Positions 52,182 through 61,113 of a stretch of DNA of 64,000 nt are shown one piece after another (position 1 is the stretch's first letter; each line of letters starts with the position of its first letter). The DNA comes from Pelatocladus maniniholoensis HA4357-MV3 (GTDB lineage: Bacteria > Cyanobacteriota > Cyanobacteriia > Cyanobacteriales > Nostocaceae), in NCBI GenBank assembly GCA_019359115.1, contig JAHHHW010000022.1, forward strand, positions 28,528 to 92,527, in the 5' to 3' direction. The notes below the pieces were generated by a model that saw only the letters and a program-made list of their open reading frames with translations, made no database searches and had not been told where the DNA came from. Made by a program: the position numbers and the translations under genes.

Positions 52182-54449
52182 CTAAAGATCTAGCAGTTCA
52201 TCTAGTTGCAGAGTTGGTAAGTCTTCTGGAATCACGTTTCTGATGAGAGTGGTTTTGTGGCTTTCGTGTTGGTTGGTTGTATCTACAGCGATCGCTTCTA
52301 TACGAACTTCTAAACAACCAAGAGGAATATAAATTTGATCAATCACCTCTAATCCGGAAGCTGTGGGGAGGAAACTAGTGAGTAAACATGGCCCATCGAG
52401 TATACAGCGGGTTTGACAATCTTTAACCCATAGCTTAATAGCAACGTTAGGACGTACACAATCTAGCTGCACACGTACTTTCACAAACTTACCAGAGATT
52501 AGTTCGCCTTCTGGTACATATAATTGCGGAGTTGGTAATGCTTCAATCATTGTAGGAGCGATCGCAACAGGAATTTCTTCTTCGTGGTGTAATAAATCAT
52601 CAACTTTTTCGTGATCATCAGTATCATCTACGACAATTTCTCTAGCTAACCAAGCTGGTGGTGTTTTGAATTGTCGGATACGAAATGGCGAAGGTGGAGG
52701 AGGAAGGGGGAGAGGAGAAGATGGGGGGAGTGGGAATTGTTCTGTGGTTTCCTGTTGTTCTGCTTTTTCTACTTCTGGGGTTTCAGCTTCAATTGGGGAC
52801 AAAGTTTCTTGTTCGGATATCTCTTCGTGAGTGGTGACACAAAGATCGTAATCTTCATACTCTACATCGATAGGTTCGGGCAAAGTGTATCCATGACTGT
52901 ACATCCACTTCCTAATCAGAGGCGACATGTTGGAAGTCTCTACTGTTAACAATTCAGAATGGCGTTGCACAACTACTGCTACAGAGTCGTTCAAAGAATT
53001 ATCGGGAGTTGTTGCTAATTGAGGTGTATCTTTTACAACTCCAGTGCTATGGCTGTGATCAGATTCTTCTAGCAAACGCGATTCTGATGTTTCTGGTGCA
53101 AGATCGCCTGGTAAGTTTTTGATTCGTCTCAAGAATGGAAAAGTACTGTCCCTTTTTGCTCTACGCTTGACAATGGCAAAAGAAATTTCTTTAGATAAAG
53201 GCTGCACCTGTGTTGGAGTAGCAGAAGCAAGAACAATCGCACTGGTATCCATTGTTGCCATTTTCTCAGCCTTCACAGAATCTTTGGTTTTTAAAGACTC
53301 TTTTTGGGTTGGGGGTTCGCAAACAGCAACAGGAGTCTGCTTTTGAGGAAACTTAGGCAGTTGTGGCGAACGAAAATTAGCTGATTTATGAGAACGTGTA
53401 ATTAATGGTGGCAGAATATCGGGAGTCGGTTCAGTAAATGATAACTGAGCTATTTTTTGAGATTTAACAATATTAAAAAGCTCTAGATCCAGCTTGACAG
53501 ATGGTTCTGGCGTTATTTTAGTTTGTGGTGTTGTTGCTGGTTCTAGTTCAGTTGCTGTTGCTGGTGTACTAGTTGCGAGTAATTGCGTAATATCGGCTGT
53601 GATTGTAAAAGATTGGCTAGCTAACAGTGTAGTTTCACTATTAGGGGCGAGTATGCCATACAAACTAATCTCACCCAAAATAAGTTTTAATTCACAATCA
53701 GCAGGAATTTCAATTGAAGATTTGATCGAAAAGGGTAGTAGCTTTTCTAGTAATGTTTGGCGTGTTTGGGCTAATATTTCTAAACTTTGAGGCGATCGCA
53801 ATTCAAGGCGTAGTTCTCCAGTTAACAACTTTTGCAGAGTCCAGGTTTCTGGCGACTCCACACACCCATCAATACTGAGAATTTGCCCCCAACTAGCGAT
53901 ATAGTTTTCTTGTTCTAAACTCAGCAGCAGTGGTAGTTCTGGAATAAGTGGAGGTGAGTCCTCTATAATTTCATCTTCTGCTACAGGATCGCAAGCAGGT
54001 AAAACTAACTCTACTAAATGTTGTAATATCTGCTCTGCTGTCTGACCTTGTAACCAAACTGGGCTGACAGGCTGATTAATAATTGCATCTTCTTTCTCAG
54101 TGGAGGGCAAGACTTGCAATTGTATACTATATTGCCAAGGCTGACCAAAAAGATTTGACATTAAATCGCCAGAACATTGTAACTCCCAAAGTCCAGGCTG
54201 GAGATAAGTAAAAGGCATTACCGCCATTAAGCCTTCAGCATTTGTCCGACGCGATCGCTTTTGAACACGGCGCTTTGGTGGAATTTCTAAACTTGAGTAG
54301 TGAGTCACCCGCACTTCCACATCAACATTGGTAAGATTGGATCGAGCCACAACTCTATACTTACCTTCCAAAATTTTCACGTTTGGCGATTCTAGGGAAT
54401 CCCACGAGCGATCGCCCTGTTTCTGTATGAGAAATTGCCAGTGTTCCAT
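52182..54449 (-). CDS. Large cyanobacterial protein of unknown function with Pro-rich linkers
   Basis: About 755 residues from ATG 54449 (frame open to 54482). The N-terminal 130 residues form a strand-rich, Ig-like segment (EHWQFLIQKQGDRSWDSLE... LQPGLWELQCSGDLM), and the last 110 form another (SGKFVKVRVQLDCVRPNVAI... IPLGCLEVRIEAIAV). Between them lies a long low-complexity stretch rich in Thr, Ser, Pro and Glu, including PPSSPLPLPPPPSP. No signal peptide, membrane helix or catalytic motif is seen. The family seems cyanobacterial; I do not recognise a function. Confidence 0.7.
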   Translation of the reverse strand: MEHWQFLIQKQGDRSWDSLESPNVKILEGKYRVVARSNLTNVDVEVRVTHYSSLEIPPKRRVQKRSRRTNAEGLMAVMPFTYLQPGLWELQCSGDLMSNLFGQPWQYSIQLQVLPSTEKEDAIINQPVSPVWLQGQTAEQILQHLVELVLPACDPVAEDEIIEDSPPLIPELPLLLSLEQENYIASWGQILSIDGCVESPETWTLQKLLTGELRLELRSPQSLEILAQTRQTLLEKLLPFSIKSSIEIPADCELKLILGEISLYGILAPNSETTLLASQSFTITADITQLLATSTPATATELEPATTPQTKITPEPSVKLDLELFNIVKSQKIAQLSFTEPTPDILPPLITRSHKSANFRSPQLPKFPQKQTPVAVCEPPTQKESLKTKDSVKAEKMATMDTSAIVLASATPTQVQPLSKEISFAIVKRRAKRDSTFPFLRRIKNLPGDLAPETSESRLLEESDHSHSTGVVKDTPQLATTPDNSLNDSVAVVVQRHSELLTVETSNMSPLIRKWMYSHGYTLPEPIDVEYEDYDLCVTTHEEISEQETLSPIEAETPEVEKAEQQETTEQFPLPPSSPLPLPPPPSPFRIRQFKTPPAWLAREIVVDDTDDHEKVDDLLHHEEEIPVAIAPTMIEALPTPQLYVPEGELISGKFVKVRVQLDCVRPNVAIKLWVKDCQTRCILDGPCLLTSFLPTASGLEVIDQIYIPLGCLEVRIEAIAVDTTNQHESHKTTLIRNVIPEDLPTLQLDELLDL

Positions 54450-54834
54450 TGTCACATCTGCCGAGAACCCAGAGCTACGCATGTCATCATAGCTTTAGTT
54501 TGTCTGTCAGTTTACACGATTACAAGCAGAAAGCCTATGTGTTTTTGACAAAAACGGGGGGATAAGGGGGACAAGGGAGAATTATTTCACAAATCTCTTT
54601 CCTAATGACTAAGTAAATCGGTGGGAATAAACATAACTGAGTTACGAAAAGTAAACATGCCTAAAAGCCTTATCAATAACATAGACGCGCCTTCTTCGGC
54701 TTCAAGGTAGAGTATGACAAATAACGATCCCAAGTAGTTAGCTTTATTTGTGCCGACTTACTTAATACCCTAATACCCCCCCATATCCCCGTAGAACTTG
54801 CATAGATTGAGTAATTACTACACTACTGAAAATC

Positions 54835-54900
54835 CCCGACTTCGCAGGAGTTGTCGGGGATCTAGGCTTTGCGATTCTCACAAATCATCTAGAATTGCTG
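54835..54900 (-). repeat. Dispersed palindromic repeat, reversed copy
   Basis: Read on the minus strand it gives ATGATTTGTGAGAATCGCAA, AGCCTAGATCCCCGAC and the complementary arm GTCGGGGAT. It is related to the copies near 31684 and 40535 and is the most complete of the three. Confidence 0.7.
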
Positions 54901-55221
54901 TATAAAAACTGCTTAATGAACAGCTATTTACATTATTCAGTTATTTATTATTTCTTCTGGCTGTTTATTGAGGTTATTAAAAAATGTTTTTGAACATGAA
55001 AAGTAGTCAAAATAAATGTTGATTTATGCAAAAATAATGTAAGGTTAAGATAAGTATATATTCAACACTTCGCGACTTTTAGCTATCATCTTTATAAAAA
55101 CATTGAATATTATCCGGTAAATACGCAGGTTTTTTTGCGCTTGCGAATGCTAGTTTAAAGAAGTTTCAGTCTATGTCTATTGATAGATACTTCAAAATAT
55201 AACCATTAAACCTAGTACAGG

Positions 55222-55290
55222 ATGGCATTAATAAACTCACATCTTGAAGTAGAGCAAGAGCTTATAAAAAAGGTTTTTGGCTTTTTTTGA
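55222..55290 (+). other. Speculative small peptide frame upstream of the kinase gene
   Basis: A 22-codon frame, MALINSHLEVEQELIKKV then FGFF, has an AGG just upstream and an amphipathic, leader-like composition. It stops at a run of seven T. Removing one T would continue into EMRSLSCM with Ser and Cys residues. This is suggestive at most; nothing proves expression. Confidence 0.15.
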
Positions 55291-55709
55291 AATGCGATCT
55301 TTATCATGTATGTAATCACTTTTGATTATTTAGGTAAAGTTATTAGCCTGATTATATAAGTTTATGGGAGTGGACATTTAGTTAATGAAATTTCAAAAGA
55401 GAACTTCTAAACATATATGTTATGTAGAGTCTTGATTGATGAATGAAAAATTATCAAGAGGCAGCTAATATCAATTAAACATCATCAAAACTTTTAAATA
55501 TTTAAATTTTTCACGAAGTAAAATTTAAAGGTAAGTAAAGGCTGCATTGCCATTTTGGCAAGTTTTTGTTGACAATATAGGATATTAGTAGATTGTAACA
55601 AGCAATATTCTTACTCACGGGTTTTTACTACTTAGCTAATACTACTTACACTAAGCTAATAACAAGATAGCTAATTCTCTAAGCAGTTTTACGAGTTAGG
55701 AAATAATAT

Positions 55710-56954
55710 ATGGTATTTTCACTGTATTCTCCAAATCACCATCTCATCGAGCATTTGCAAAACGTAGGACTGTGTAGTTCTGAGGATGGAGTTGTTGCGG
55801 ATTCTGAGCTAGTAGAAAGTAGCAATAAAAATATAAACTTATTGATAAATTTGGGAAGCGATCGCAAATTATTAGTGAAGCAGGAACGTCACATAGAACA
55901 TGATGGCATTCCCCAAGAATTATTTAATGAATGGTTATTTCATCAGTTATTGCAGCAGTTTCCAGTGTTAGGAAATATTGCGGAGATCGGATCACTACTG
56001 CTGCATTTTGATGAAGAGGAATCTATACTTGTTCGCAACTATCTTACGGAATATTTTGAATTAGGTAATTTCTATCAACAAAACGATATTTATCCCTTGG
56101 AAATAGCTAGCGCCATCGGTGCAAGCTTAGGTGTACTGCATCGTGCCACGTTTAATCAACGTGAGTATCGTGATTTTATGGCAACTGCTCCCCAAGGGCA
56201 ATTTCGCTATCAGTTTTACAATCCCGCTCAAGGAATAGAGTCATTTAGTTCGGAGATTTTTGGTAATGTTCCGACTGATGCACTCAAGTTTTATCTTCTT
56301 TATCAACGTTATGAAAGCTTAGAATCAGCGATCGCAGAGTTAGCATCTTTATGGCAACCTTGCTGTTTAACTCACAACGATCTCAAACTAGAAAATATTT
56401 TAGTGCATTCTCGATGGGAACAACTAGATAACTGCTTGATTCGTATGATTGACTGGAAAACTTGTAGTTGGGGAGATCCCACCTTTGATTTAGGAACCTT
56501 AGTAGCAAGCTATTTGAAAATTTGGTTAGAAAGCTTGGTGGTAGATCCATCCATCGAATTAGAAGAATCTCTAGAATTAGCCGCAACACCACTAGAACTT
56601 CTTCACCCCTCTATAGTTGCTTTGATTCAAGCTTATCTTGATGCATTCCCTAGCATTTTGGACTACCATTGCGACTTCATCCAACGAGTAGTACAGTTTG
56701 CTGGTTTAGTACTAATTCATCAGTTACAAGCGACTATTCAAGATCGTAAATATTTTGATAACAGTAGCATTGCAACCTTACAAGTTGCCAAAAGTCTACT
56801 TACAAGACCACAAGAATCTATCATGACAGTTTTTGGAATCTCTGAATCAGAAATTACCAAATCTTTTGTGAAATCTAGCAAACATCCTCAGATGGAAAAC
56901 GAACAGAATTTAGTCCGACTTTACTACAGTAAAACCCGTTTGCGTGGGTGTTGA
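55710..56954 (+). CDS. APH-like phosphotransferase (kinase partner of a HopA1 protein)
   Basis: A protein of 414 residues. The N-lobe has KLLVKQERHIEHDGIPQELF with a candidate ATP-binding Lys. The C-lobe has the catalytic CLTHNDLKLENILV (Asp as base, Asn for Mg) and the metal-binding RMIDWKTCSWGDPTFDL, the aminoglycoside-phosphotransferase/choline-kinase pattern. TAGGA precedes ATG 55710. The HopA1-family gene starts 15 bp after its stop, so the two form an operon. In class V lanthipeptide and thioamitide pathways an APH-like kinase phosphorylates Ser/Thr of a precursor peptide and a HopA1-like lyase eliminates phosphate. Here that role is inferred from the pairing only. Confidence 0.85.
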   Translation: MVFSLYSPNHHLIEHLQNVGLCSSEDGVVADSELVESSNKNINLLINLGSDRKLLVKQERHIEHDGIPQELFNEWLFHQLLQQFPVLGNIAEIGSLLLHFDEEESILVRNYLTEYFELGNFYQQNDIYPLEIASAIGASLGVLHRATFNQREYRDFMATAPQGQFRYQFYNPAQGIESFSSEIFGNVPTDALKFYLLYQRYESLESAIAELASLWQPCCLTHNDLKLENILVHSRWEQLDNCLIRMIDWKTCSWGDPTFDLGTLVASYLKIWLESLVVDPSIELEESLELAATPLELLHPSIVALIQAYLDAFPSILDYHCDFIQRVVQFAGLVLIHQLQATIQDRKYFDNSSIATLQVAKSLLTRPQESIMTVFGISESEITKSFVKSSKHPQMENEQNLVRLYYSKTRLRGC

Positions 56955-56969
56955 TCACAAAAAAGGTAA

Positions 56970-58076
56970 ATGGGGAGATTCAAAGTCATGATAGATTGTT
57001 CTGACCAGCATTTGCTAAATTCTTTACTCGATATTGCTGCCAATATTCAAATCGAGTCTAATTTTTGCATTTACCATCCAAATTATCAATCTTTTGCTTT
57101 GCCGAGTCAGCTAGCACAAAGATTTCAAAAAAATTCTCAAGCAATACAGCAAAAATATCTCATTTTATTAGTCAGAAATTTTATCTATGGTATTTATTAC
57201 AATGGTTCGTTACAAAGTGTTTTAGCAGTGAATGCTGAACCAAACAAGTTTTTACCCCACAAAAACTTAGAAAATAATTCCGTTTTGGGGATTGATTGGC
57301 AATTGTATGACCAATTACACTCTAGCAATCACGGTACTGGGTATTATGACTCTGGTTGGCAGGTGTTGCGACGCGAACCAGATGGCAGTTTAGCCGTAAG
57401 TAAAGGCGGTTTGACATTACATGTTGAAAGTGAAAGCCATGTAGAACAAATGATGCGATCGCTCAGGGTTGGCGATTTTATCAATATTTGGATGCCAAAA
57501 AATCGATTGCAAAATGGTTGCTACATTGCAGTTAGTAATATTGCCCAAAAGCTAAGTGAAAACCCTGATAGTGATTTAGGAGAAGGACGGATTTATTTTA
57601 ATTTAACTCCAGTGGGGGCGATCGCTCTGATGGAAAGCTTGACATTGCAACTCAATGCTGCTGGTATTGCCTTTAGCTTCCAAGTACCGTATAATCCCTC
57701 TGCCTATAAATGTTTTGACTCAGGGGTTCTTTACTTTGAACGCCACAACTATTGGGTAGTGCGAGAAGTTCTGCAAACTGTGTATAAACAACACAGATCT
57801 CATTTTCATTCAGAAATTCCCTTATTTACAAAGTATTTAGCACCTGGGCTAAGTTTAGCTGAAGAACCAGCTCAAAAATTTGTTGTTCAAGAAAGTTTTG
57901 GCATGAACCGTTGCCAAATTGTCGCTAATGCTTTGTTAGAAGCTTGGCAAAAAGGACAAAATTCTACCCAACAAAAAATACAAACCATCTACCAACATTT
58001 CGCGCGTTTTGGAATAGATTTACAGCGTCCCTACCTTAATCCTAGTTCTGAAGATGTATATCATCCTTTAGTTTAA
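56970..58076 (+). CDS. HopA1-family protein, putative phospho-Ser/Thr lyase
   Basis: A protein of 368 residues. SVLGIDWQLYDQLHSSNHGT, VSKGGLTLHVE, VGDFINIWMPKNRLQNGCYI, GRIYFNLTPVGAIALMESLT, YNPSAYKCFDSGVLYF and ESFGMNRCQIVANALLEAW follow the conserved blocks of the T3SS-effector HopA1 family (PF17914). Bacterial relatives LxmY and TvaD act with an APH-like kinase to make dehydroamino acids. Start is ATG 56970 (AAAAAGG upstream) or ATG 56988 (GGGGAG upstream). It is followed after 74 bp by a phylloquinone-pathway thioesterase, so other roles remain possible. Confidence 0.8.
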   Translation: MGRFKVMIDCSDQHLLNSLLDIAANIQIESNFCIYHPNYQSFALPSQLAQRFQKNSQAIQQKYLILLVRNFIYGIYYNGSLQSVLAVNAEPNKFLPHKNLENNSVLGIDWQLYDQLHSSNHGTGYYDSGWQVLRREPDGSLAVSKGGLTLHVESESHVEQMMRSLRVGDFINIWMPKNRLQNGCYIAVSNIAQKLSENPDSDLGEGRIYFNLTPVGAIALMESLTLQLNAAGIAFSFQVPYNPSAYKCFDSGVLYFERHNYWVVREVLQTVYKQHRSHFHSEIPLFTKYLAPGLSLAEEPAQKFVVQESFGMNRCQIVANALLEAWQKGQNSTQQKIQTIYQHFARFGIDLQRPYLNPSSEDVYHPLV

Positions 58077-58150
58077 TTAAGTACGGGTTTTAGTCTACTG
58101 AGCGTGGAGTTAAGCTATTAGCCAGAGAATACGATTTTGGTTGCTACAAA

Positions 58151-58597
58151 ATGTCTTTTACCTATCATCGCACCGTTCGCTTTCAAAATACTGATGCTGC
58201 TGGGGTAGTTTACTTTGCTAATGTTTTAAGTATTTGCCATGAAGCTTATGAAGAATCTTTAGAAATATCTGGTATAAATATTAAGGAGTTTTTTAGTAAC
58301 CCATCGGTAGCTTATCCTATTGTTCATGCTAATGTAGATTTTTTTCGCCCCATATTTTGTGGTGATAAATTAGTTATTACTTCAATACCACAAAAACTGA
58401 GTCTTGAAAAATTTGAAATCAATTACGAAATTTTAGTAGCAGATGTAATGGTAGCTAAGGCATTTACGAGGCATGTTTGTATTGATACCACTAGCAGACA
58501 AAAAACAGATTTACCTCAGCAGATGATTGAATGGTTGGAAGTGAACGCATCAGAAGCGCAAAAAGCAGAGAGAAGAAAATCGAGAGAGGTGATTTGA
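58151..58597 (+). CDS. 1,4-dihydroxy-2-naphthoyl-CoA thioesterase (Slr0204 type, hotdog fold)
   Basis: A 148-residue 4HBT hotdog protein. [24 protein letters not shown] has the catalytic Asp and the conserved helix. It hydrolyses DHNA-CoA to DHNA in phylloquinone synthesis, as Slr0204 does in Synechocystis. The menE, menC, menA and menF neighbours support this over a generic acyl-CoA thioesterase. The last fifteen residues are charged and probably not conserved. Confidence 0.88.
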   Translation: MSFTYHRTVRFQNTDAAGVVYFANVLSICHEAYEESLEISGINIKEFFSNPSVAYPIVHANVDFFRPIFCGDKLVITSIPQKLSLEKFEINYEILVADVMVAKAFTRHVCIDTTSRQKTDLPQQMIEWLEVNASEAQKAERRKSREVI

Positions 58598-58629
58598 AAA
58601 CTCAAGAATCAAAAGTTAATTTATAAACT

Positions 58630-60030
58630 TTATTTTTCTGAGTTGTTTAGATTTTCTAAAGCGATTTCCTGTAATTGGTGTCGATTAATTTTTCCCTGAG
58701 AATTGCGGGGTAATTTTTCCACAGCGAGCCAGTGTTTGGGTAGTTTAAATTTGCTAAGTTTATCTCTGAGTAAATTTTGAATTTCTACTACAGAATGATT
58801 TGAGTTTTTCGGAACATAAATAGCTGTAACTGCTTGTCCCCAATATTGATCCGGTATACCCACGACGCAAACATCATTTACCATTGCAGTTGCTTTAATT
58901 GCTGATTCTATTTCTGTAGGGTAGACGTTTTCTCCGCCAGTGATGATTTTGTCACTCTTACGCCCGACTATATTTAAATAACCTTCGTTGTCTATAAAGC
59001 CTACATCATCTGTGAGGAAATTAGAGGCTATAGTTTGGAGGTTAGAAATTAAGGGATAATAACCAAGGGCTAAAGATTCTGCTTGAATGATAATATTTCC
59101 TGTTTGATTATTTTTTAAATATTCGCCTTTTTCGTTGCTAATTATAATTTTAGCATGAGGAAGAGTTTGACCACTATTAACTTTTCTTTTGATAAAATCA
59201 TCTGGTTTGAGTGTGGCAATTTGAGAAGCCGTTTCTGTCATACCATATGTCGGGGCTAATTTAATTTGATAATATCTTGCTTTTTCTAAAATTTCATCCC
59301 AAGCTGGCGCACCTCCTAAAAGAACTGTTTGGAATTGGGATAGCCATGCTGTTAAATTTGAGTTTTGCAAAAGACTTTGTAGCTGAGTTGGTACTAAAGA
59401 TATAAAAAAATCTGCTGCTACAAGTTGATCTAATTGCCGAGATTCTAATTCTTTAAAAGGTGAAATTACCAATTCTCCACCAGTGGTAAAACAACGCATA
59501 AATTGCATAAAACCACTGACATGATATAAAGGCAATACACAAAATGAATTGACTGTTTGTAGTTGAAAATATTCTGTAAATCCACGTACTGAAGCTGTGA
59601 GAGTTTCCCAGGTGTGTACAGCAAATTTGATATTGCCAGATGAACCGCCAGTGGGAATCATGATATATGGGTAATTGGTAATTGGTAATTGGTAATTGCT
59701 TTTGTTATTATGGATGATCAATTCGTTATGACTTGCTCCCCAAATAATATCTGGTTGTACGACATCAAACACTTGTTGCCATTCCTGTTTTGCCCAGTTA
59801 GGATTACAAAGAAAAACAGGACATTTAGCAGTATAAGCAGCAATAAAACCTGCTAAAAATCGTACGGGTTCGCGTTCAGCTAAAATGACCTTTGGTGTTG
59901 TTTGGCAGTCAAATAATTTTATTAATTCTGAATAAAATTGTTCAGTTAATTGTGCCAATTTATCACTGCGATCGCACACTAAACTAAAACTTTTTAATCT
60001 CTCCATTTCTGGTTGTTTGTCATTGGTCAT
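58630..60030 (-). CDS. menE: o-Succinylbenzoate-CoA ligase (MenE)
   Basis: A 466-residue ANL-family ligase. The phosphate loop IPTGGSSGNIK, the LAPTYGMTETASQ motif, the NIVGRKSDKIITGGENVYP hinge and the catalytic Lys in LPRNSQGKINR are all present. It activates o-succinylbenzoate with CoA for MenB. Just before the P-loop the coding sequence contains four TAATTGG heptamers, encoding NYQLPITNYP. menC follows upstream on the same strand with a 21-bp gap. Confidence 0.93.
   Translation of the reverse strand: MTNDKQPEMERLKSFSLVCDRSDKLAQLTEQFYSELIKLFDCQTTPKVILAEREPVRFLAGFIAAYTAKCPVFLCNPNWAKQEWQQVFDVVQPDIIWGASHNELIIHNNKSNYQLPITNYPYIMIPTGGSSGNIKFAVHTWETLTASVRGFTEYFQLQTVNSFCVLPLYHVSGFMQFMRCFTTGGELVISPFKELESRQLDQLVAADFFISLVPTQLQSLLQNSNLTAWLSQFQTVLLGGAPAWDEILEKARYYQIKLAPTYGMTETASQIATLKPDDFIKRKVNSGQTLPHAKIIISNEKGEYLKNNQTGNIIIQAESLALGYYPLISNLQTIASNFLTDDVGFIDNEGYLNIVGRKSDKIITGGENVYPTEIESAIKATAMVNDVCVVGIPDQYWGQAVTAIYVPKNSNHSVVEIQNLLRDKLSKFKLPKHWLAVEKLPRNSQGKINRHQLQEIALENLNNSEK
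59655..59702. repeat. Heptamer repeat inside the menE coding region
   Basis: GGTAATT is repeated four times in tandem within menE. Three units make 21 bp (seven codons), so the frame is preserved. Confidence 0.85.
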
Positions 60031-60051
60031 TGGTCATTGGTTATTAGTTTT
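60024..60051. repeat. TCATTGG-type repeat between menE and menC
   Basis: TCATTGGTCATTGGTTATTAG lies at the menC/menE junction, overlapping the first codons of menE. Confidence 0.6.
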
Positions 60052-60978
60052 TCACCGTGTCCCCGATTCCTCATCTTCAGCAAAATAATGGTTAATACCA
60101 AAACCCATTGCCCGATTATGTCTTGATAATTCTACTGCTATTTGAAGGGCTGCTTTTCTGCCAATAGAAGTTTCAAACACAGATGAAAACACTGCATCGA
60201 TTTCATGCTGTTGACAAAACTGACGCAGCTGGGATGGAGAACCGATGATTGCTGGTTTAATGACAAAAATTCCTCGCCATCCTTGTTGAAAGCAGTATTC
60301 TAGCTGTGGAAGTGTGGCGACAGATTCATCTAAAGCGATCGCTGTTTTGTAGCATTTACTCAACTCCAGTATTTGCAAAAATTGATCTACAGATAAAGGT
60401 TGTTCCAAAAATTCAATATTAGTATTCAAGCGATCGCAACTCTCTAACCACAACTTTGCTTCCTCTTCCTTCAATCCACCATTCGCATCTAATCGCAGTT
60501 TTGCAGAGGTTGGTAAGCTTTGGGTGAGTAAATCTAAAATTTTTAGTTCAACAGGCGTAGGATAAACACCGATTTTCCATTTGAAAGTGGAGTACCCTTG
60601 TTGCCACAAATTTTCCCACGCTTGTAGTGCTGCTTCTCCTGTGGGTAGTAAGGCGCTATGGGTAAGGGAAGTGCTGGGAGTGGGTGGAGAAAAAAGTGCT
60701 GATTCAAATCCAAACTGACAAGCGGGTAACTGATCAGGGATGGAAAAAATAGTTTCCTCTGTAATTTCCTTTGGTAGCTGGCGACAAAAATCCCAGGCTT
60801 GTGCTAGGGTTTCGGAACCAAACCAGCTAATCGGCGCTATTTCTCCCCAACCTATTTTGTTGGTTTCATCTGTGAGGCGAAGAATAATACCTTCACGAAT
60901 CTCCCAAATACCGTGACTCGTAGCAATTCCGCGCACAAATTTTCGCTGGTAAGGACGAAATTCAAATTTATAATTCAC
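60052..60978 (-). CDS. menC: o-Succinylbenzoate synthase (MenC)
   Basis: An enolase-superfamily enzyme of 308 residues. FKWKIGVYP holds the catalytic Lys (K-x-K), then LRLDANGGL, FLEQPLS and ALDESVAT provide the Asp/Glu/Asp metal ligands, and FVIKPAIIGS the second Lys. It dehydrates SHCHC to o-succinylbenzoate. Likely co-transcribed with menE. Confidence 0.93.
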   Translation of the reverse strand: MNYKFEFRPYQRKFVRGIATSHGIWEIREGIILRLTDETNKIGWGEIAPISWFGSETLAQAWDFCRQLPKEITEETIFSIPDQLPACQFGFESALFSPPTPSTSLTHSALLPTGEAALQAWENLWQQGYSTFKWKIGVYPTPVELKILDLLTQSLPTSAKLRLDANGGLKEEEAKLWLESCDRLNTNIEFLEQPLSVDQFLQILELSKCYKTAIALDESVATLPQLEYCFQQGWRGIFVIKPAIIGSPSQLRQFCQQHEIDAVFSSVFETSIGRKAALQIAVELSRHNRAMGFGINHYFAEDEESGTR

Positions 60979-61113
60979 TATTTCTAGATCAAAATCAATT
61001 TTTCAAGGTCGTCATTGGTCATTTGTCATTCGAGAGTAATCCAAAATCTAAAATCGAATGACCAATGACTAAGGACTATAACCACGAACTGGCTTAAAAC
61101 TCAAATCCCCTGG

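Larger units (their letters stand above)
54483..55709. other. 1.2-kb upstream region of the kinase/HopA1 genes
   Basis: No normal-size gene. It holds a reversed copy of the dispersed palindromic repeat near 54835-54900, a region like 12640-12670 at 54736, and very AT-rich sequence from 54950. Short frames MPKSLINNIDAPSSASR (54657), MALINSHLEVEQELIKKV-FGFF (55222-55290) and MKFQKRTSKHICYVES (55385) occur. None is convincing as a gene, but the region is where a precursor peptide would be expected. Confidence 0.5.
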
